Assembly: GCA_950295325.1 (NCBI GenBank) | Contig: OX485803.1 | Location: 22,754,001 to 22,818,000 of the forward strand | Length of the DNA stretch: 64,000 nt | From: Polytrichum commune | Lineage: Eukaryota; Streptophyta; Polytrichopsida; Polytrichales; Polytrichaceae | Direction: 5' to 3' | In this document: positions 56,565-64,000 of the stretch, in pieces | Layout: each line of letters opens with the position of its first letter | Position numbering within the stretch: the first letter of the stretch is position 1 | Position numbers and translations under genes: made by a program | Notes under the pieces: generated by a model | The model's database searches: none | What the model was told of the DNA's origin: nothing | The model's input: the letters and a program-made list of their open reading frames with translations, nothing else

Positions 56565-56728
56565 TATTATGTGGATGAGAGAGAGTGAGTGAGGGACTTG
56601 ACTCGAAGTAACTGCCTCGTGTGGCATGAAACCACGTGTTTGCAACTCAAAGACTACAGATGTAGTGATTGTAACGGTATTCTTAGAAACTTGTACTGCT
56701 ACAGCTGATGCTTTTTTCTTCCTTCTTC

Positions 56729-56745
56729 TCTTTTTTTTTTTTTTT
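56729..56745. repeat. poly-T tract
   Basis: T homopolymer within a pyrimidine-rich stretch; a C homopolymer follows at about 56841-56854. Confidence 0.85.
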
Positions 56746-56992
56746 GGTTCCGTTGAAAAGTTTTGGTCCTGTCGCAATTTCAAGTAGGACTTGCTGGTAC
56801 TATCGTATCCAACTTCCATTAAAGGTTGGCTTGCCCCGCACCCCCCCCCCCCCCACTCACCTTAGAGAGAGGACAATGTCAAGGTCTACAAAAGGAACAC
56901 TCCTTATATAAGTCAAACTTTCCCAACTTCGAACTACTGTAGTGTGGCGCCCTTTCGTTCCGAGAACTTCCAAATAAACATAACATTACTAA

Positions 56993-57088
56993 GGGTTAGT
57001 TTCCATGTAAGCCGCTCGCCCACCAAATTTTAGTGGAACTATAGATACCACCAAGTGGTCAGCGAGTGGCCTACATGGAAGCTAACCC
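56993..57088. mobile_element. small foldback MITE
   Basis: Left arm GGGTTAGTTTCCATGTAAGC and reverse-complemented right arm GGGTTAGCTTCCATGTAGGC match closely, continuing CGCTCGC/CACTCGC. Total 96 bp. A related half-copy appears at about 1918-1963. Confidence 0.75.
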
Positions 57089-57589
57089 GGAGGCAGCTAG
57101 ATGGTGGTCTCTTCCCAAAGAGGGGGGCCGTGATTAATAAAACTCTCATAACTTCTACTTGCCAGTTGAAAATTGTACAGTACACAGCCTGAGTGCTCAC
57201 CATAAACGGGGAATCCCGGGATTAAAGAAGAATTATGTCCGTCGGATACATGGTCCCCACAAATTGCCGCCAAGGAGTTGAATAATGTTGGGATGATAAG
57301 TGGGGAGTAACTTATACACACACATGTTTATTAGGGTACAACAAATGAATGAGTGGTGTGTTGTAGTAGTTGACACAATCCCATCAATGGGAAGTTTCAT
57401 ATATAGCCGCGAAGGTTGAAGGCCAATTCGGCATATTCTAAGTTACTTGTTGCACCCCTCCCCCTACGGAATATCATCGCAGCTTACCACGCCTCAAATC
57501 GTAGACTCGCCATTGAAAATGGTTGGTGGTCGACTTTATCCCAATTATTAGAGATGAAAGATTATATCACTTTTTCTTTGACGATAGAG
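57089..57589. other. gene-free stretch
   Basis: No recognised feature. Frames at 57097-57321 and 57416-57709 have no family resemblance, and the latter runs into the adjoining repeat. Confidence 0.35.
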
Positions 57590-58017
57590 TTGTTCGTAGA
57601 ATCCCTAAAAGAGGGTCGACACTGTGGGTTTAATCCTTCTTTGAGAAAATGTTCTATTAAGAGCTTGTCAACTTGTCGTGTGTCAGGGCCTATTTTGAAA
57701 GTTGGGTGAAATTTTTGGGATCTCCTCTTGCCATCTCAAAAACTTTGCGAGAAATATGAGGACTAAAAATAGAGTATGCACATGGGACCCACTCTCCTAA
57801 ATCCCAAATCAGCCTCTACAAGGCAAGCTTCATCCACCCATCCTAGTAGGACAAGCTAGAAATCCGCATTTTCATAGCCCTACACCACTCTTTGTGTATG
57901 GAAATTTAAACACTAACAAAAGTTGGGTGACTTTCTATTAATTCTCTTAAACTCCATGTTTGAGACTACACCCATGATACCATCTCCTTTACTTTACAGA
58001 TAACTCTAATGTAGTTG
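57590..58017 (+). mobile_element. ~415-bp TIR family 'agagttat', copy 5
   Basis: Shows the family's TTTAATCCTTCTTTGAGAAA, GTTGGGTGAAATTTTTGGGA and CTAGAAATCC.CATTTT blocks in order, ending CTTTACAGATAACTCT, the inverted partner of the AGAGTTAT end. The left end near AGAATCCCTAAAAG is diverged. Confidence 0.65.
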
Positions 58018-58777
58018 AAAAAGAAACACACTTTGTACTGAGATTGTCCCCTCTACAAATCCATTAGAGATAAGTTTCATTCCCTATTTTAGAATACAAT
58101 ACTTGGGAAAGTGGGAAGTTTCAATGCATATACCCACAAAGGCTGAAGGTTTGAAAATCGCATATTCTAAGTTACTATTTGCAACTATACACAGCAGCGG
58201 AGTATATTACAAAACCCGAGACTCACATGCATGCGAATGTAAGTAATTCAATATTCCAGCGGAGATTAGAGGTCGGTACCATCAATAACTGAGATCCTAT
58301 CAAAGTGGAAAGTTTCATGTAATGTAACTTATTATAGCCCACAAATTAGACAGGCTGCGGAGGCTCAGTTTGGAAATGGCATATTCTAAGTTTCTCGTTT
58401 CACTAGGTACATGTAGTACGCACCAATGAATTCATAATATTTCATTCTCAGCCTAAGAACCTGCCATGAATATGGGGAGTTTTTACACACGTTTATGCGT
58501 TTTACAACAAACATTTTTCTTTCAAATGATCTTTTAGCGTAGGAGAAATCATGGGTCAGTTTAGATGAGTTACAGTGACTGAGACCCCACCACAACGCGC
58601 AAGTTTCATGTATATACATATTAAGGGCTCCACGATGCTTCACCCAACTATTATTGATTACAATTGGTAATTTTTTTTAAATGTATGATTTGTATTTTCG
58701 AAAATAGTATTCATTCAAATTTGGATATTGAGACTATTTATAAGTTATTTATTTGGATATGGATATGGACATGTATC
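58018..58777. other. gene-free stretch
   Basis: No recognised feature. Repeated 'ggcatattctaagtta' phrases near 57430, 58158 and 58377 suggest an old low-copy duplication. Confidence 0.35.
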
Positions 58778-58881
58778 ATGGGGCAGGGGCGAACAACCCG
58801 TACATTGGTTTCTTGGAGGCAAGGTTGTAGTCATCCAATAGAGAACCAGTGTATGGGTTGGTTCGCCCTCCCTGTACCATG
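58778..58881. repeat. imperfect inverted repeat (foldback)
   Basis: Left arm 58778-58814 (GGGCGAACAACCCGTACATT...) pairs with right arm 58840-58881 (...AGTGTATGGGTTGGTTCGCCC) with a short gap and a few mismatches. It is followed by a G homopolymer at 58887-58900. Confidence 0.6.
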
Positions 58882-59341
58882 GGGGCGGGGGGGGGGGGGG
58901 AGCGTCAATGAAAATTGTATCCTAGTTCCTAGTCAATTTGGTGTCTCCCTTATGGACGACTTCCTGGTCCATAGTGTAAACCGGCCCTAATTGTTGAGAT
59001 CCGTTCTACCAAAAATCTTGTTTGTAAAGCTCTACGCGATCCATATCTATAGATTAGGTATGTAGCCTGGTTCCTTCCTTTTAATCTAAACCTCTCCAAC
59101 ATCAAGCTCGTATTGAAACAACACTAATCACAACATACCAAATCTAATCAAATCTACACCATTATGTCGATAAGGCACACCTCCCAATGTGTTCGAGGTC
59201 GGGGTAGAGGCTCTGCCTCCTCCTCCTCCTCCTCCGTGGAAAAGCCACCCTCCATCTCCATCCCTAGTGGTCTATTCCACTTCGGAGAGTTCATCACAAA
59301 GGCCATGAACCATCTCCGACTTTAGGTTGTCATTGGAATAA
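58882..59341. other. gene-free stretch
   Basis: A (TCC)n tract lies at 59216-59234. No gene was recognised. Confidence 0.35.
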
Positions 59342-59841
59342 GGGTCCCTTCACACATGAGCCAAGAGTTGTGACCATGAAATTCTGAGAGCCCAAAAGAA
59401 AGTGTCCAAAGGCCGTCCCGACACACCTCCAAAATCATGTAGTGTGGTCACAAACCCTCAAGTATAGTGTGAAGCCATACATGACCGGGCCCTCAACCAA
59501 ATGCTATTTCAATGAATTTCTATTCATGCGGGTCCTCATTCGTGATAAAATAGAATAAATCAACGGTTGTGAGCGTTCGGAGTACCATGGTCTCCTGCTT
59601 TTGTGTTAGGCCTACTTCCAAGAGGTGGATTTTGAAAAATAGTCCAAGTGACCATGAAACGTGATCCATTCGGTGCCATGTAAGAATCCGTGTAGACTTT
59701 ACATCCACCTTGCATTCACATACTCCATTGGTCCCTCAAGCGCAGTGTGAAGCGAACTTGGACCAGCTCCGTGTTTTCCACCGATGAGAGTGCTTGAAGT
59801 GTACTGGTCACGGGCTCTCAGTCTCGTGCGTGAAGTGGCCC
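59342..59841. mobile_element. Tourist-like (Harbinger) MITE, copy 3
   Basis: Ends GGGTCCCTTCACACATGAGC and (reverse complement) GGGCCACTTCACGCACGAGA; exactly 500 bp like copy 1 and colinear with it. The flanks TAA (left) and TTA (right) differ by one base from a perfect 3-bp duplication. The 62- and 66-codon minus frames at its right side are repeat sequence. Confidence 0.88.
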
Positions 59842-60539
59842 TTATATGCATGAACTCTACTGTCAATGACCGGACCCTTTGGGAATTGGGGATTGGCATA
59901 TTGTAATAAGTCGCTCGAACTGCACTATAATATTCCCAGTGACAGAGTGTCGATTACAGTACTTCAATGAGGTTGGCAACCCCCAAATAATGTAAAAAGG
60001 CGAAGGGGGCGCTCATCATGCAGCAGGGTGTGTTGTGGAGCACCATGGCCCCGTACTCATACAATACCCTGGACCCTGGACAATTTCTTTATATGAGACC
60101 GGGCCTTCATGCCTTGCTCGCTCTTTCACATGGCCCCCACCAATCTTGCCTTACATGAAAACGTAGTCAACTATCTTATAGCCTTGAAAATTTTGATTTC
60201 ATTCTATTGGGTTGCTCCACACTAATTTGCCCACGTTCCGGACGTTGTTTGGAATGTTATGTATTACCACAATGATAAAACACGGGAAACCGATCTTAAC
60301 GTGGTTGTCATACGGGTTGGTAAACATAGTGTTTGTTACGTGGTCTGATTTATATCCAAGGTAATTTGCATGGGGTAAGGTGGCGACCTAATTGTACTTG
60401 TCATATGGTGTAGTTGACTTGACCCCTGAATGAGTCTGGTGGGGCTCTGTTAGGATGGATTATCCACATATTCATAGGAGGCATGTAATTTACGGGGCCT
60501 CAATAATATGTTATGGGTGATTGTTCTCAACACCTTTTG
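59842..60539. other. gene-free stretch
   Basis: Weakly similar in phrase order to 460-620 (CCACACTAATTTG ... AGGATAATTTACATGGGT versus AGGTAATTTGCATGGGGT), so possibly an old duplicated repeat. Confidence 0.35.
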
Positions 60540-60770
60540 AGGGGGGGGGGGGGAGGATGAACCAGGGAAGGGGAGAGTGAAAACATTGTGTTCTATTGTA
60601 GAGCCCAAGGATTGCTATTTTTATGGTCAGTGAACTCTTAGATTGAGGTCAAAGATCCCAAATCAGTCTAGTACACTCAATTGGGATAGATTAAGCAACC
60701 AACGCATGGGGGGAGGGGGTGATTTGTGTTATTACCCCCTAGGTAGGTGTTGGGGAACCAAATGGGGACA
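60540..60770. repeat. unfilled paralogue of the 19-kb LTR insertion site
   Basis: Homologous to 19085-19187 plus 21002-21140 but without the intervening 1.8-kb element. At the junction, ATGGTCAG|TGAACTCTT here corresponds to TTAGCCAAAG|...|CAAAG|TAACTCTT there. A G homopolymer lies at 60540-60553. Confidence 0.65.
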
Positions 60771-61559
60771 TTGTGGAGCGTGGAGAAGCAACAGTGCACA
60801 ATTTTACCCCATTCATGCACAATGTAGTTTCAATATGAGAAACTTAAGGAAAAACATTGCACCCCAATCATGAAGAAAAGTACCAATTATGTATTACAAC
60901 ATTTGTAGCAAGTTTGGCAATCAAGACACAGTAGATTTGAGATGGGTGGTGAAGTTAAATTGAAAGATATGGGAAGAGTCGGTGTTGTTATCCATGGCAA
61001 TTACCCACTCGCCTTTGTCAAGGGTAGAGGGGGTTCCTTAGACTCTAATTCCACAATAATATTGTTTCTTTTATCTTTAGTTTTTCCGGCACCAACCGTA
61101 TGGATGAATCCTTCCAATTTCTTTGGGTCCAAATAAAAAGATAAAATTGCATCACAAGGCAAGGGGAAAGTATGAATGTCAACAAATTAACAAGTAGAGG
61201 ATTCATGTGTAAGTCTTTTGTGTGAACTTCAACTTATTAAATCAAAGTTTGGGCAAAGACTTTTTTTAGACTTGGAAAAATGATCAAGAATTGTAGGCCC
61301 TTACCTTTGAAAGCAAATCTCATGCAAAGTACAAACTTCATTTGTTTTCTTTATTGAAACCCCAAATCATGTCAATTTCGAATAAAGTGTTTCTTTCAAT
61401 GCTTCAGTAACATGTTGAAACTTTAGTTTGTTCTAAAAAAGGTTTGATTTTTCTTGGGAGCCCTACAATTAGAAATGCACGACATGAAGATTCCAACCTC
61501 GAACATCAATTGCAATCAAGTGTTGTTGACACTCATAAACCAAACTAAATCCTTAGCAA
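60771..61559. other. gene-free stretch
   Basis: No recognised feature. Frames at 60643-60873 and 60942-61136 are unrecognised. Confidence 0.35.
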
Positions 61560-62530
61560 GAGTTTCATAATGTAATGTGGGTCCAAAATTGGTGTGCCAC
61601 ACTAATTAGTGTGGCCTCCATGATTCTTCGGTAACATCACGTGTCCCCTATGTTTGGCATCCATTGATTTGCACACCAATTCATGTGGGTGGATGATGCA
61701 TATTGTGGTCCACATTGAATGTGCTCTTAGAGAAGTCCATAAAGCTCCAATGTCACAACTTGAAAATCCTAATTTGGATAGGACCTTGCCTTATACACTT
61801 GATATCTATATTTTTTTAACCTATTCATGTGGACCGCATTAATTCTCTAGACCTATAGTACGTCTCAAAATGGGATGTAATGTGGACCACACTAAATCTT
61901 GATTTACGTTAAGTCTTGTTACCGAATAATGTGGACCATTGAGTTCACTACACTAGAGTGTTAATGTGTATGTAGTGAGTTAGAACTCACTTCGATGTCC
62001 TTGCATTCTTCCAATGCTTGTATTCCCCCTACCAAGAGCTCACCCTAGCATTGATGTTGGGAAGACTTCCTAGAATTGATGGGAGTCCATTTATAGTGAA
62101 TTGAACCCACTCGATCCTTTGGATATTCATTGTGAAGTTCATATATTCTCCTCCTATGTGCATGTGGCATTGTGTTGGGAGAGTCTTGGAGAGACTCGAG
62201 AAAGACTCGGGGAACATGAATTCTAATATGACTTCTTAGAGTGGACCACACTCATCAAACAATTTCGTACACCAATGAAAGAAGGGCTAGTATTCCTCGA
62301 TTCACAAAATATATAAATTATGTTTCTTGATATCATATCATGGCAACATGTCCATGATTCTTAGAATACATCGGGTATTGACGACGAACACTAGACATCT
62401 AATTTAGTGTGGTCCATAGTATTCATTGTTGATCGAAGAGGTTGTCGTATGACACTTGGTGTTGCATGACAACTCGTGGGGACCGCTCTAATTAACATGA
62501 CACACTAATTTTGAAGTTGCATTTAATCAT
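61560..62530. repeat. region rich in GTGGACCACACTAA-like motifs
   Basis: Variants of GTGGWCCACACTAA occur irregularly at least eight times on one or other strand: about 61598 (a perfect 20-nt palindrome GCCACACTAATTAGTGTGGC), 61709, 61830, 61882, 61931, 62241, 62408 and 62479. The spacing is not regular, so this is not a simple tandem array. Similar words occur at 456-470 and 633-645. Confidence 0.5.
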
Positions 62531-63230
62531 AATCTTAGTGTAGTGGCAATCAAGGGTTGAGTAAACAAGTGCAAGTTATACCTATTTGACCAAACGAGTG
62601 TGTCTTGTAGATGTATTAGTTGTTGGCCCTCAGTTCTTTTGTACATTGCAATGTCATTTCCAAATGGATTTGCCTAAGAGTGGAATCAAAACTTGTAGGA
62701 CGTCACTCAAGCTTGAGCTGGGAAGCATGTTTCCTTGCCCAAGCCACAACAAACAAAAACACAAAGTATGTCGATGTTATGAAGAGATGACAATAGAATA
62801 ACATAATGAACAGTTCGTATAGTGCCAAAATGGTGTTTATGCTCATTGCCTTCATAAGAATCAACTATCTTGAGCATCATGGGGAACACTTCAAACCAAA
62901 TATGCCCAAAAGAGGACAATCAAGTCCCATATGTGAGAGATCCATCACCCGGCCAATGAACTTTGACCCCTTTTGGCGTAGCTGTGAGACCAATTTTTGG
63001 CTATTGCCTGCCGGAAGTGGGCCACTTTTTGAAAAGTGATGACATTCATCTGGCTAATGATCTTGGAATGCCATCCGCAACGTCATCGAAGGGCTATCGC
63101 CGTCAAGAATCGGTTACAATCCCTAACTGACTTCTCCTCCTTCGTCAGCTCAAGGAGGAGGCGAAGCAGAAGGTAGGCAGGCTATTTTCATATGTAGAAA
63201 CCAGGCGTAGTCTCCTAGTTAGCGATAGGC
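62531..63230. other. gene-free stretch, possible retrotransposon flank
   Basis: No gene recognised. The last 170 bp become GC-richer and may be the 3' end of an LTR (see 63239). Confidence 0.3.
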
Positions 63231-63238
63231 GTTGCAGC

Positions 63239-63246
63239 ATCAGAGC
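63239..63246 (+). other. possible tRNA-Met primer binding site
   Basis: ATCAGAGC, preceded by GCAGC, resembles the TGGTATCAGAGC initiator-Met primer site that follows the 5' LTR in many plant Copia elements, but the first four bases differ. Downstream DNA is purine-rich, as in retrotransposon leaders. The LTR start was not identified. Confidence 0.25.
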
Positions 63247-64000
63247 TCAGTGATTGAGTCTGAGGGCAAGTAGGCTCCTCCGAGATGGAGTGATAGGGAT
63301 GAGTAGGAAAGAACTGAGTGATTCAGTCTTTGGAACTCTGTATTTGATCTAAGTAAAGTGTTCTTTGAATGAGCAATGGTCTTGTGATTGTACAATGTAA
63401 TTTGTTGGCTATAGGCAACTGTGATGGAGTCATAGTTGTTGACGCCAAAGTGAGTTGTGTTGAGTGCAGTGTAATGGCAATTATATCCTAATCTGAAATT
63501 AGCTATGAGTGCGAGTGTACATTGAAGGATGTCGGCGAGAGGCCAAGAGGAGCAATAGTCATTGAAGTATGTAAGTGACAAGAAAGAACGTCTGGAGAGG
63601 CAATGGCCTTTGAGAGTGAAACACAAACAAGGTCAGTGGATTGAGAAGTTGTGATTGAAAGTGCGAAGCCAGTGAATGGCCGCACACTGTGGAAGTTGAA
63701 AACTGAAGGCAAGAGGCCACTAAGAAAGCAGTTGAAAGAAGGGTAGAAGGGAAGAGTGTGAGAGAGAGGAGAAAGAGAGCATCAGGCGATGAGCATGGGG
63801 CCATAGCCAGTTACTTGCAAGAAAGGAAAAGAGGGAGAGAAGTTAAGTCTCTTGGTGAGAAAGGAAAGGGCCGTAGCCTGAGAATGAACAGGAAGAGGCA
63901 ATAACCTAGAGAGTATGGCCACTTACCCTGGGATGGAGAATAGAGACGGATGAGTGAGTAAAGCCATAGTCCGAGGCTAGAAGGGTAAAGGCAAGACCAG
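63247..64000. other. purine-rich degenerate repeat region to window end
   Basis: A/G-rich sequence with loosely repeated phrases (AGGCAAGAGGCCA, GGGCCATAGCC, GGGCCGTAGCCTGAG, AGAAAGGAAAGG). Minus-strand frames (63240-63804) are Ser/Leu/Pro-rich because of base composition. If the site at 63239 is real, this is the untranslated leader of a retrotransposon continuing beyond the window. Confidence 0.35.

Noticed and set aside
63240-63804. Overlapping Ser/Leu/Pro-rich minus frames at the window end
   Set aside because: Product of purine-rich plus-strand composition; no domain and three competing frames.

Overview
The window looks like nuclear DNA of a land plant with a repeat-rich genome. The evidence is one recognisable spliced gene for a plant-specific J-protein (J domain, four-cysteine ribbon and DUF3444), a Copia gag fragment, a LINE, HARBI1/ALP1-like transposase relics, a pogo-like element, many MITEs, and AT-rich intergenic DNA with homopolymer and microsatellite tracts. 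I cannot name the species; nothing excludes a non-seed plant. No rRNA, tRNA, CRISPR or bacterial gene structure was recognised.

Layout. 1-19 kb: gene-free DNA with two decayed Harbinger transposases (5.2-5.7 kb minus; 9.3-10.1 kb plus), a hAT-like MITE with an 8-bp duplication (10.9-11.3 kb), a Tourist-like MITE (13.3-13.8 kb), three copies of a ~415-bp TIR family and a GC-rich island (7.8-8.4 kb). 19-24 kb: a solo-LTR-like element (19188-21001) with 5-bp target duplications and a younger MITE nested in it, then a microsatellite-bearing MITE, then a pogo-like element with exact TIRs and a 224-codon open frame (22288-23626). 24.5-37 kb: C-rich DNA with a chromodomain-like motif, a second copy of the LTR-like element in the opposite orientation (27169-29274), a minisatellite, a Copia gag fragment, and a degenerate LINE (about 31.0-37.1 kb). 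The LINE is split by a 1.4-kb TIR element (35093-36518) that carries a short fragment resembling a SAC phosphoinositide phosphatase. 37-43.7 kb: further MITEs and a diverged tandem array of roughly 300-bp units that runs up to the gene promoter.

The gene. The DnaJ/DUF3444 gene has exon 1 at 45096-45317, an 813-bp intron and exon 2 at 46131-48461, encoding 850 residues. Its upstream region is pyrimidine-rich and its C-terminal tail is a degenerate acidic repeat.

50-64 kb: two more tandem arrays (about 240-bp and 216-274-bp units), two further copies of the Tourist-like MITE, three foldback elements, a paralogous unfilled site for the 19-kb LTR insertion (60.5-60.8 kb), and a region that repeats a GTGGACCACACTAA-like motif.

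The elements form readable nests: MITE in LTR in older repeat; TIR element in LINE; foldback MITE in tandem array. Three insertions have target duplications visible in the sequence. Two (the 19-kb LTR and the MITE nested in it) can be compared with an unfilled paralogous site inside this window.
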